Shown here piece after piece: positions 18,526 to 26,802 of a DNA stretch of 64,000 nt. Numbering within the stretch: position 1 is the first letter of the stretch; every line of letters begins with the position of its first letter. This DNA is from Bacillota bacterium (GTDB lineage: Bacteria > Sysuimicrobiota > Sysuimicrobiia > Sysuimicrobiales > Segetimicrobiaceae): NCBI GenBank assembly GCA_021324975.1, contig JAJPIA010000046.1, positions 1 to 64,000 on the forward strand. Reading direction: 5' to 3'. A program made the position numbers and the translations under genes. A model generated the notes under the pieces. It was not told where the DNA came from, searched no databases, and saw nothing but the letters and a program-made list of their open reading frames with translations.

Positions 18526-19201
18526 GCGCAGCCTCCATTTTGGACAGGGCTTTCCGGCCGTCGTCGAGGAACCCGCGCACCGTGTCGCGGGAATACCGGT
18601 GATCCAAGAGTTTCCCCAGAAACGCGGGCGGCACCGTGATGACGTGGGCACGGGCCAAGGCGGCCGCCTGAATATCGAACACCTGGCGAATACTTCCGAC
18701 GATGATGCGGCTCGGGTACTCCCAATATGCCAACCACTCTGCGGTTGCGCGGATCACGGCGCTCGCGTCATGGCCCTCGTCAGAAATCCGGCCGGCAAAC
18801 AAGCTCACGTACGTCGCCCCGACCTTTGCGGCCATGGCGGCCTGACCGAAGGACAGGCACGCCGTGACGTTGACGCGGATTCCCTCGGTCACGAGTGTTC
18901 GGACCGCGCGCAGGCAGGAATTCCCAGACCGATCGATGACCGGGATCTTCACGACTATATTCTCCGCAAGGCCGGCCAGCGTTCGCCCTTGGCGCAGCAT
19001 CTCATCGGGGTCGTCGGTTGTCACCTCCACGGACAGCGGAAGTGGATGAATCAGCTTTGCAATTTGGCGCGCGCCGTGCGTCAGATCATAGACGCCGTCG
19101 GCGAGCATGATGGAAGGATTGGTGGTGACCCCGTCCACCAACCCTTGATCAAGCCAGCGCCCAATCTCCGAGACGTTCGCGGAATCCAAGAAAATCTCCA
19201 T
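18518..19201 (-). CDS. Transaldolase / fructose-6-phosphate aldolase-like (TalC family)
   Basis: 227 residues from the ATG at 19201, preceded by GAGG; GTG at 19237 is an alternative. The small-transaldolase fold starts MEIFLDSANVSEI with D6; the Schiff-base lysine is K85 in ENIVVKIP; TTNPS near 26-30 and NVTACLS with the conserved region follow, and the tail has KALSKME as in many members. Enzymes of this size either transfer dihydroxyacetone (making sedoheptulose 7-phosphate) or act as fructose-6-phosphate aldolases. It is the first gene of the operon and may supply the seven-carbon precursor. Confidence 0.82.
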   Translation of the reverse strand: MEIFLDSANVSEIGRWLDQGLVDGVTTNPSIMLADGVYDLTHGARQIAKLIHPLPLSVEVTTDDPDEMLRQGRTLAGLAENIVVKIPVIDRSGNSCLRAVRTLVTEGIRVNVTACLSFGQAAMAAKVGATYVSLFAGRISDEGHDASAVIRATAEWLAYWEYPSRIIVGSIRQVFDIQAAALARAHVITVPPAFLGKLLDHRYSRDTVRGFLDDGRKALSKMEAARV

Positions 19202-19543
19202 ACCGCGCCTCGACGCATCATGGGGCATGGTCAGCACCTCGCTTTCGGCGGCTCCACGGGCGGGGCATGCGAGTCGGCGTCTCCCCCCCGCATGAGCGGT
19301 CGGTGACGTTCGATTGTGCTACCGATGCGTTCGAACGAGCCCCCGATACCGGTCTCGCGGTTACTTGCAACTAGACCGCTGGGTTATATCGGATTGTCCG
19401 ATACCTTTCGCGGACCTGTTCCCCCTTCCTGCCGTACAGATCCCGCGAAGCGGAAAGGATCTCTCACAGCGTCGCAGTACCTGTCTCGGCGTGATCCTGT
19501 CGCCTACCGCGCGCACAGTCGCCCCTGAAGCGCTGGCTCAACG
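19202..19543. promoter_or_regulatory. Divergent intergenic region with a dyad
   Basis: This 342-bp stretch lies between the first gene of the heptose-type operon (minus) and the YfhO-type gene (plus) and has no coding support. It should hold promoters for both. Bases 19387-19403 are a perfect inverted repeat, TATCGGA-TTG-TCCGATA, which could be an operator or a short hairpin. No strong -35/-10 pair was recognised on either strand. Confidence 0.45.
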
Positions 19544-21925
19544 ATGACGCCTCCGCCCAAGCGCCATGTCCTGCCGGTAGACGTTGCCGGCCTGACCGCA
19601 CTGGCATGCCTGCTCGCGCTGCCGTCGTTGGTTCGAGGCGATCTGATCGGGGGCGGCGAGCTCACCCACCACTTCTACCGGCTGCTGTTCGTTGCGAGGC
19701 AGATACGATCGGGCCACCTACCGCTGTGGAACCCGTATCTCGCATCCGGCTACCCCGCGGTCGCAGATCCGCCGACCGGATTTTTCTATCCGCTCACGGT
19801 CCCCTTGCTCGCCCTGCTTTCGGTGCGAGAGGCGATCAACACCGGGATTCTCCTGCATCTGGGGCTCGCCGGCGCCCTCATGTACCTGTATCTGTTGGGC
19901 CTCGGGCTGACGCGTCCGGGGCGCCTCGTGGGGGCCGCGGTGTACATGCTCGCCGGCTACACGGCCACCCGTGTTATGGCCGGGGACCTCCAGCGGCTGG
20001 AAGTGTACGCATGGACGCCGCTTCTTCTCTATCTCATCGACGAGATCATCCAGGGGCGCCGGCGCGTCGGCGCCGCGCTCCTCGGCAGCATGGTTCTGGC
20101 TTCGCAATTCCTGGCCGGCGATCCGCAGACGTTTGTGTACTCTACCATGGCGGTCGCCGCATATGCCGCCGGCCGCGTGATGAACGTTCGCTACCACAGC
20201 GGCATGCGGCTCGGCGCTATTGTCATGATGTTGTTGTTCATGTTCGGCGTCGCCGTGCCGCTTGTCGCGGTGCAGTATCTTCCGTCCGCCCAGGCCCTGG
20301 CCCTAGCGAACCGAAACAGCCCTGAGCCCGACTTTCCCTTCATCGGGTCGATCCCGCCGGTCGGGCTGGTCTCGTTTGTCGCCCCGTTGTTCTTCGGGAA
20401 CGAGCATACGAATTGGGGCGAATCGCTCGAGCGTGAGTTCTACTTCCATTCCTCCACGCTGTACGTCGGCTTCTTCACGCTCGCGCTGATCGCGGCGGGC
20501 ATCCTCACGCGTTGGGACCGCTGGCACGTCCGCTTTTTCGCCTTCTTCGGCCTCGGCGTGCTGTGGATCGCGCTCGGCAAGTACGGGTTCGTCTATCGCG
20601 CCGTGCAATACGTGCCGATCCTCCGTGACTTCAAGAATGTCGAGGACATCAACACCCTCGTGCCGCTCAGTGCGGCCGTGCTCGCGGGCGTCGGCTTCGA
20701 TGTGTTCCGGGCGCATGCCACCACACCCGCGCTCTGGCCGAGGATTTCCAAGATACTGCTTCGGTGCCTCGCAGGGGCGGTTGCCCTGGCGGCAGCAACG
20801 CTCCTGGTGCACCGAGGGATCTTTGAGGACGCCGGCATCGGGGCCCGATTGGTACCCGCCGTCGAAGAGAGCGCCACGTTCGCGCTCGTCATGCTGGGGA
20901 TCAGCTTTGGGCTGCTCCGCCTCCGTGCCCGGCGGGCAGCCGAGTCCACCCGCATTGCGGCGGCCGCGGCGATGTTCATCATCGCGGATCTCCTATGGTT
21001 TGCGTTGCCGCTCGTCAACACAGACACGAACCTCCGAAGCTCGGCCGCCGACGACGCCGTCGAACGCTTTCTCGTACGTGATCGATCCGATTACCGCGTG
21101 TACGGGCTCGGAGATCGCGCCGTCGCAGCGGAGGTTCAAGAGGTACAGGGGGAAGTCGGATTGCTCTCGGCGCGGTACAGTGAGTACACGAATTTCATCC
21201 AGGGCTATCCCATCTGGAATTTTTCGAACCGCCCCGCGGGACCGCACGGCGTCCTGCTCCGAGGCGATTTCGACTCGCCGCTGCTCAACTTGCTGAACGT
21301 CAAGTACGTCGTCGATCGCGCGGGAGCGCTGCCGCCGCTCCCGGCGCCGTGGTTACCTACCGAGGTCGCCCCAGGCCTCACGATCTACCGGAATACCGCC
21401 GTGGTTCCGCGCGCGCTGCGCTCGGCCGGCTATCGAGTGCTGACAGATCGGCTTGCGATTTTGCGCGCGTTGACCAGCCCTGGGTATGATCCGCACCGCT
21501 ACATCATCTTAGAGCAGCAGCCATCGGCCGGCCCGGCGTTCGGCCGCGGGGCGCGCGCGCCCGACCCTGCGTCGCGCGTCACGATTACGACCTATCGTCC
21601 CGACTACGTTGCACTCCACGCGGTGTTTGCGAGCGCCGGCTTCCTCGTGCTCAACGATCTCTACTACCCCGCCTGGAGCGCATCCGTCGACGGGCATCCA
21701 ACGCCGGTCTATCGGGCCAACTACATGTTCCGGGCGGTCGTCGTGCCGGCCGGGACGCACGCCGTGGTCTTTGCGTATCACGACCGCCAGTTGGTCATGG
21801 GCGGGCTCGTGAGCGGCGGCGCGTTCGTGTTCGGCGTCCTGGTGTGGTGGTTGGATCGCCGGACAACGCGCGCCCGCGCCGCCCGACCGTCCGGACCGGT
21901 GCCGCACCTCCCCGGCGACGTGTGA
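19544..21925 (+). CDS. YfhO-type multi-spanning membrane protein
   Basis: 793 residues. After a first helix comes the family loop with HLPLWNPYLASGYPAVADPP and FYPLTV, then 11 to 13 helices, then an extracytoplasmic C-terminal domain (about 490-740) and a last helix before the charged tail. This layout matches YfhO (Pfam-type membrane protein linked to glycosylation of teichoic acids in Bacillus), a GT-C-like architecture. It stands alone on the plus strand between minus-strand polysaccharide genes. The partial protein at the left edge belongs to the same family. Likely transfers a lipid-linked sugar outside the membrane; substrate unknown. Confidence 0.78.
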   Translation: MTPPPKRHVLPVDVAGLTALACLLALPSLVRGDLIGGGELTHHFYRLLFVARQIRSGHLPLWNPYLASGYPAVADPPTGFFYPLTVPLLALLSVREAINTGILLHLGLAGALMYLYLLGLGLTRPGRLVGAAVYMLAGYTATRVMAGDLQRLEVYAWTPLLLYLIDEIIQGRRRVGAALLGSMVLASQFLAGDPQTFVYSTMAVAAYAAGRVMNVRYHSGMRLGAIVMMLLFMFGVAVPLVAVQYLPSAQALALANRNSPEPDFPFIGSIPPVGLVSFVAPLFFGNEHTNWGESLEREFYFHSSTLYVGFFTLALIAAGILTRWDRWHVRFFAFFGLGVLWIALGKYGFVYRAVQYVPILRDFKNVEDINTLVPLSAAVLAGVGFDVFRAHATTPALWPRISKILLRCLAGAVALAAATLLVHRGIFEDAGIGARLVPAVEESATFALVMLGISFGLLRLRARRAAESTRIAAAAAMFIIADLLWFALPLVNTDTNLRSSAADDAVERFLVRDRSDYRVYGLGDRAVAAEVQEVQGEVGLLSARYSEYTNFIQGYPIWNFSNRPAGPHGVLLRGDFDSPLLNLLNVKYVVDRAGALPPLPAPWLPTEVAPGLTIYRNTAVVPRALRSAGYRVLTDRLAILRALTSPGYDPHRYIILEQQPSAGPAFGRGARAPDPASRVTITTYRPDYVALHAVFASAGFLVLNDLYYPAWSASVDGHPTPVYRANYMFRAVVVPAGTHAVVFAYHDRQLVMGGLVSGGAFVFGVLVWWLDRRTTRARAARPSGPVPHLPGDV

Positions 21926-21936
21926 GGGAAAACGCG

Positions 21937-23454
21937 TCAAGGCGTCCCGTCAGCCCGATCACGGGCCGCCCCGGGCCCGGCCCCAACCCAGAACAGCGCG
22001 ACGATCAATACCGCATATAACTTCAGCATGAGCGCGTAGTCCGCGAACGCGTTGAACTGCACAAACGTGAGGACAAAAAACGTATAAAGGACCACCCCGG
22101 AGATCGACGGCATCGCGCGACCGATGCACCACGCGTAGCAGACGCGGCTCAGCATGCCTTCCGCCCACATGCCGGCCAGCACGCCGCCGAGCCAGAAATC
22201 CTGATACATCTCCCCGAGGCGGGTCGGCCCGACCGACGTGATGGTGTCGGCGGGTTGGATCAGGTGATAGCGGTGGGCGAATTCAACGCCACCGACCTCC
22301 GAGACGGGCTTTTCCATGACGAAGCGCGGCGGCGCCAACGATACCACGAATGCGTTGAGCGTCCTTCCGAGCTCGAAGGGCCACGCCCCCGGCGTCCAGC
22401 GCACGATGGCGGACACGATCCCCACCATGTTGAGACGTTCGACGACCGCGCGGAACGATGCAAGGGCATATCCGACGCCGGAAAGGCTCTCGAGCTGTGT
22501 CGCCGCCACCTCCGCGGCTCGCCGCAGGGTCTGGACGGATGTGAACGACGGGTGTGCGCGGTTGATGTCGACGCTCTGGGAGACGGCCATGCGGTACGCG
22601 TTCTCCGCGGGGAAGACAAACAGTCCCACGATAAGCGCGAGCACGATGAGCGTCGACCAGCGCACCCGGCCAAGCACGTAGTACGCACCGATCAACGGTA
22701 TCGCGAGCGCCATGAGCAACGGCTGACGCGTCCCGGTCGGGACGGTGTACGCCAGTTCCGCCACGAAAAGCGCGAGAAAGGCGGCCCGCCACCTCGGCGA
22801 CGGCCGCCCCAGGCGCGCGTCCGCGAAGTACAGGACGGCCGCGCACGCCAGGGCGACGAGCGCGAACTGCCCTACCCAGGCGACCGTCGTGGAGAATTGC
22901 AGGCTCACCTGCGTCCGGAAGCCGTGCAGATAGCCTCCGCGCACGATGACGAGCAGTTGGGCCGCCCACCCCGCCAACACCAATCCTCCGACCATGAACG
23001 CTGCGCGGCGCGCATCCCACCGCCGGGGCAGCGGTGGGAGCGCGGAGGCGATTTTGGCGCCGGGCCCAAGATAGTATCCGAGAAACCAGGCGCCGAGACC
23101 GAGGGCGGCGACCGACAGCGTAACCGGGAACCAGCCGAAAGAGCGGCTCGCGTCAAACTCGTCTCTGAAGCCGAGCGCCATTACGGCCGCGAGCGGATAG
23201 CCGATGAAGAAGAACAGCGCCAGGAGCACGGGCGGCTCGAAGATGTCCACCCGTCCGCGCGCCAACCCGATTCCCACGGGCAGGAACGTCAGCGAGGCGG
23301 TGACCGCCACCGTCAGCCAGAGCGCGATCCGGGCCGGATCGACGACGGCGCCGAATGCCAGCCCGATCGTGATGCACGACAGGATCGAGGCGAGAACGCT
23401 AATCCTGCCGAGCGCGCCCGGCGCACTGCCGGACGGGTTAGATGTGCGCTCCAC
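21937..23454 (-). CDS. Wzy-like O-antigen/polysaccharide polymerase
   Basis: 505 residues, GTG start, about 12 hydrophobic helices. A large periplasmic loop lies near residues 300-400 and includes NRAHPSFTSVQTLRRAAEV and FAHRYHLIQPADTITSVGPTRLGEMYQDFW; this loop with arginines and a GE/MY motif before the last helices is typical of repeat-unit polymerases. The start overlaps the end of the Wzz-like gene by 17 bases, so polymerase and chain-length regulator are coupled. It should polymerise lipid-linked repeat units at the outer face of the inner membrane. Sequence similarity among Wzy proteins is low, so this is judged from topology and context. Confidence 0.72.
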   Translation of the reverse strand: MERTSNPSGSAPGALGRISVLASILSCITIGLAFGAVVDPARIALWLTVAVTASLTFLPVGIGLARGRVDIFEPPVLLALFFFIGYPLAAVMALGFRDEFDASRSFGWFPVTLSVAALGLGAWFLGYYLGPGAKIASALPPLPRRWDARRAAFMVGGLVLAGWAAQLLVIVRGGYLHGFRTQVSLQFSTTVAWVGQFALVALACAAVLYFADARLGRPSPRWRAAFLALFVAELAYTVPTGTRQPLLMALAIPLIGAYYVLGRVRWSTLIVLALIVGLFVFPAENAYRMAVSQSVDINRAHPSFTSVQTLRRAAEVAATQLESLSGVGYALASFRAVVERLNMVGIVSAIVRWTPGAWPFELGRTLNAFVVSLAPPRFVMEKPVSEVGGVEFAHRYHLIQPADTITSVGPTRLGEMYQDFWLGGVLAGMWAEGMLSRVCYAWCIGRAMPSISGVVLYTFFVLTFVQFNAFADYALMLKLYAVLIVALFWVGAGPGAARDRADGTP

Positions 23455-24214
23455 GCACTGCCTCGGCCACCAGGGCGCCCGTCACGCCGAGGATGACCCC
23501 GGCCACAATCCCGAAGAGGCCGTACAACGCGCGCCCGGGCGTCGCCGGGGCGGCCGGCACGCCTGCCGGGATCAGGATCCGCGCTCGGACCGTCCCTTGG
23601 GTCTGCAGCAGGCGAAGCACCATGAGCCGCGCCTGCAAATTGCGATACACCTTGCTGACCGCCTGATACCGAAGCGAGGCGAACGCGTCCGCGCTGCCCA
23701 CCTGCCGCCCGGCGTTTCGCTCCGCCAATACGAGCGCGCCAGCGCGCGCGAGCATGTCCTGAACACCCTGTGCCATGGGAGGAAGCTCCGACTTCACGAC
23801 GTCCACCGCCCGCGTGCCCAGCACGTCCGCCCCGGCATCCGCCAGCCGCTGGGCGCGCGCTTGCGAGAACGATGCGGCGGTTACCTCAAACGTGTTCGGG
23901 CCGCCCGCCGCGGTGACGCCGATGCTCGCCTGCAACTGCCCGGTTGTCAGCTGGCCGTGGAGCCCCCCGGCGTCGATGATCCGCGCAAGCACGTCGGCTT
24001 GCCCGAGCCATGCCTGCAGAACCGAAACGTCGAGCAAGGGAATGTCGAACGTCGGATAGTCCGTCGGCGCCTGAATTTGAAACAGCGTGGCGGCCTTGTA
24101 GAGCGGCGGGGACGTGACGCCGAGCACCACTGCACCGAGCACGCACGCGAAGAAGACGGCCGCGCCGATCTTGGCATTTCGGGCGAGCACGCGCCAGAAT
24201 TGGTCGACGGTCAT
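23438..24214 (-). CDS. Wzz-like polysaccharide chain-length determinant
   Basis: 258 residues from the ATG at 24214, which has GGAGGGGAG six bases upstream; earlier in-frame ATGs lack such a site. The order is a first membrane helix at about 15-37 (AAVFFACVLGAVVLG), a periplasmic coiled region rich in alanine and leucine, then PATPGRALYGLFGIVAGVILGV as proline-rich segment and second helix. No C-terminal tyrosine kinase domain is attached. This is the Wzz/YveK plan, setting the modal length of the polymer made by the neighbouring polymerase. Confidence 0.75.
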   Translation of the reverse strand: MTVDQFWRVLARNAKIGAAVFFACVLGAVVLGVTSPPLYKAATLFQIQAPTDYPTFDIPLLDVSVLQAWLGQADVLARIIDAGGLHGQLTTGQLQASIGVTAAGGPNTFEVTAASFSQARAQRLADAGADVLGTRAVDVVKSELPPMAQGVQDMLARAGALVLAERNAGRQVGSADAFASLRYQAVSKVYRNLQARLMVLRLLQTQGTVRARILIPAGVPAAPATPGRALYGLFGIVAGVILGVTGALVAEAVRGAHI

Positions 24215-24426
24215 CCGTGTCTCCCCTCCACTGGGCGCGGTGGACATGTTCGCGTCGGGGTCGCTGGGCATGCGTGTGGCCTCTCCCTTGCCGTCAGAAC
24301 ATCATCCATACGGTCGCACGAAAACCGCAACGAAGCGAGGGGCATCAAAACAGCACGCCGGTATGGTGCGGCGGTCCGAAAACACGGGAGGGGAAGTTCT
24401 CCGTTCGTCCGAATTGTCCTCGCGCG

Positions 24427-25524
24427 ATGTCGTTGCCGACAGGCGCGCCGACCGCCGAAGCCGCGCACCGCATTCTGCTCGTCGACACCACTCAATACGC
24501 CCCGACCACGCCGCTCTTTCTCGACGCGCTGCGCGAGCACGCTGCCCCGTACCGGTTCGTCGACGAGGGTCCCTTCCTCCGCCCGCTGGATCGGTCCCTC
24601 GTGCACAAAATCGCGTACCGGTTGCTGAGGCGACGCCCGCTTACCGCCGCGGCGCTCAGTCGCGCCCTGGTCGCCGAGGCGACGGCCTTCCGGCCGACGG
24701 TCGTCGTGGTCGTCAAGGGGGCGTACTTGCACCCGGGCGCGCTGCGCCGCGTCAAGGAGACGACCGGCGCTACGCTGGTGAACTACGCGACCGACGATCC
24801 GTTCAACCCGGCGCACACGACGCGCGATCTGCTGCGCGGCATCCCGTATTTCGACCTCTACGCGTGCACCAAACAGGCGATCATGGCGGATGTCCGACGC
24901 GCCGGCTGCCCGCGCGTCGCGTTCGTGCGCTTCGGCTACAAACCGTCCGTGCATTTTCCGGAAACACCGACCGCCCCTGAGGAGGCCACACGGTTCGCAA
25001 GCGACGTCGTCTTCGTCGGCGGGCTCGATGCTGACCGCCTGCCCTACATCGACGCGCTGCTGAGCATCCCGCGGATCACCCTCGCCCTGTACGGGGGCTA
25101 TTGGAACCGGTTCGCGCGTACCCGACCCTTCGCGCGGGGCTTTGCGGTCGGCCGCAGTTACCGGCTCGCCCTCGGATCGGCGAAAATCTGCTTGTGCTTG
25201 GTCCGTCGGGCCAACCGCGACGGCCACGTCATGCGATCGTTTGAGATTCCGGCGTGCGGCGGGTTCATGCTCGCTGAGCGTACCGCCGACCACCTGGAGC
25301 TGTTCCGAGAAGACCGCGAGGCCGCGTTCTTCGGTTCCCCCGCCGAGCTGGTGGAAAAAGTCCGGTACTACCTCGCGCACGACGCGGAACGGCGGGCCAT
25401 CGCGGACGCGGGCATGGAGCGGGTCCGCACCGACCATCATACGTACACGGACCGCCTCCACGAAATGCTCCACCACCTCGGCGGGGCCGCCCTCGCACCG
25501 GGCGCGTCATCGGGCGCTGGCTGA
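24427..25524 (+). CDS. CgeB-like glycosyltransferase (GT-B fold)
   Basis: 365 residues from the ATG at 24427, where the fold starts with HRILLVDTTQYAP; the upstream in-frame extension overlaps the divergent Wzz gene. A first Rossmann half is followed by VVFVGGLDADRLPYI and a C-terminal donor-binding half with RSFEIPACGGFMLAERT, AAFFGSPAELVEKVRYYL. The motif RSFEIPACGG is characteristic of the CgeB / glycosyl transferases group 1-2 family. It probably adds a sugar to the repeat unit in the cytoplasm. Its 3' end overlaps the convergent GT4 gene by 18 bases. Confidence 0.78.
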   Translation: MSLPTGAPTAEAAHRILLVDTTQYAPTTPLFLDALREHAAPYRFVDEGPFLRPLDRSLVHKIAYRLLRRRPLTAAALSRALVAEATAFRPTVVVVVKGAYLHPGALRRVKETTGATLVNYATDDPFNPAHTTRDLLRGIPYFDLYACTKQAIMADVRRAGCPRVAFVRFGYKPSVHFPETPTAPEEATRFASDVVFVGGLDADRLPYIDALLSIPRITLALYGGYWNRFARTRPFARGFAVGRSYRLALGSAKICLCLVRRANRDGHVMRSFEIPACGGFMLAERTADHLELFREDREAAFFGSPAELVEKVRYYLAHDAERRAIADAGMERVRTDHHTYTDRLHEMLHHLGGAALAPGASSGAG

Positions 25525-26643
25525 CGGAGTCGCCGCCGTCGAGACGAACGCCGCAACCTCCGCTCGGAGGCGGTCCACCGTGAACCGCTCGGCGATCCAG
25601 CGCCGGCCGGCCTCGCCCATGCGTGCCCGCAGTTGCGGGTCCTGCGCGAGGCGTGTGATAGCGCCCGCCAACGCCCGCCTGTCGTTGCCGTCCACGACGA
25701 GTCCAGTGGCCCCGTCCACCACGGCTTCGGGCGCGCCGCCGCCGGCGCCGGCGATGACCGGCAGGCCGAAGGCGGCCGCCTCGAGGTATGCGATGCCGAA
25801 GCCCTCGCCTGTCCAACCGTCAGGGCGCAATTCCGCCACGGATGGCATGATAAAAACGTCGCTGTCACGATACCAAGACGCCAGCTCCTCGGCCGGCACT
25901 CTTCCCGCGAAGAAAACGACATCCGACACGCGCCGGTCGCGAGCCATCGACTCAAGTCGAGGGCGATCATCGCCGTCGCCCACGATGACGTACCGAATTG
26001 CCCCCGCGGCAGCGACGGCGTCAGGAAGCGCGGCAATGACGGCATCGCACCCTTTATATCGCTCCTGCGCGGACAACCGCGCCACCGTCAGGAGTGTCAC
26101 GGTGTTTGGGCTGCGTGCTGTACCGTCCTGCACGCAGGCTCTGTGGAGCAAGATCGGATCAACCGCCGGGTGAATCACGGTGACTCGATTCTCGGATACA
26201 TGATGCTCGCGGACCACCGCGCGCGCGGTGAAGCGGCTCACGGCCACCACGCGCGCGGCCGCTTGGAGCGCCGCGCGGCGTCGCGGGCCAAGGGCGCCCC
26301 AGACGTCGATGCCGTGCGCCAGCACGACGTAGGGCGTGCCGACCAAGCGGTGCAGGACCTGGGCGACCGGCGCCGTGGCGACGTGGCCGCACACCACGAG
26401 ATCGTAGCCGCGGCCGCGGCGCACCGCGTCGACCACGAAGCGCATTTGCGCCGGGACGGTCGAGCGGGCGGCAACGTGTCCAAGATACCGCACGGAGGAT
26501 CCGCGCTCGGCGACATCGCCCTGCAGAAAGGAGAGGACGTCGACGTCGGCGCCCGACGCGGCAATCGCGTCCGCGAACATCCGCGTGTATGCTTCCGCGC
26601 CCCCGAGGCCGAAATACTTGGTGGCGAGCGTCAGGACGCGCAT
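25507..26643 (-). CDS. Glycosyltransferase family 4
   Basis: 378 residues from the ATG at 26643, where the GT-B fold begins (MRVLTLATKYFGLGGAEAY). The GGAE motif binds the donor; the C-terminal half has TLLTVARLSAQERYKGCDAV and the EX7E-type motif in EGFGIAYLEAAAFGLPVIAG. A usual length for the family. It probably adds a hexose to the lipid-linked repeat unit. It lies downstream of the asparagine-synthase-like gene and is convergent with the CgeB-like gene. Confidence 0.85.
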   Translation of the reverse strand: MRVLTLATKYFGLGGAEAYTRMFADAIAASGADVDVLSFLQGDVAERGSSVRYLGHVAARSTVPAQMRFVVDAVRRGRGYDLVVCGHVATAPVAQVLHRLVGTPYVVLAHGIDVWGALGPRRRAALQAAARVVAVSRFTARAVVREHHVSENRVTVIHPAVDPILLHRACVQDGTARSPNTVTLLTVARLSAQERYKGCDAVIAALPDAVAAAGAIRYVIVGDGDDRPRLESMARDRRVSDVVFFAGRVPAEELASWYRDSDVFIMPSVAELRPDGWTGEGFGIAYLEAAAFGLPVIAGAGGGAPEAVVDGATGLVVDGNDRRALAGAITRLAQDPQLRARMGEAGRRWIAERFTVDRLRAEVAAFVSTAATPSASAR

Positions 26644-26802
26644 CAGAAGGGGAAGAGGCTCTGGACGTCGGCGCGCGCGGTCGAACACTCGGGACGGCGA
26701 CGCCCGTCAGACAGTGCGCTCCGCCCGGGGCGGAGCGCTCGCGATGCGCCCCCGGTGAACTCGCGGGTTGGGGTCACAAAGCCGTGAAGCCCGGGGTGTC
26801 GA

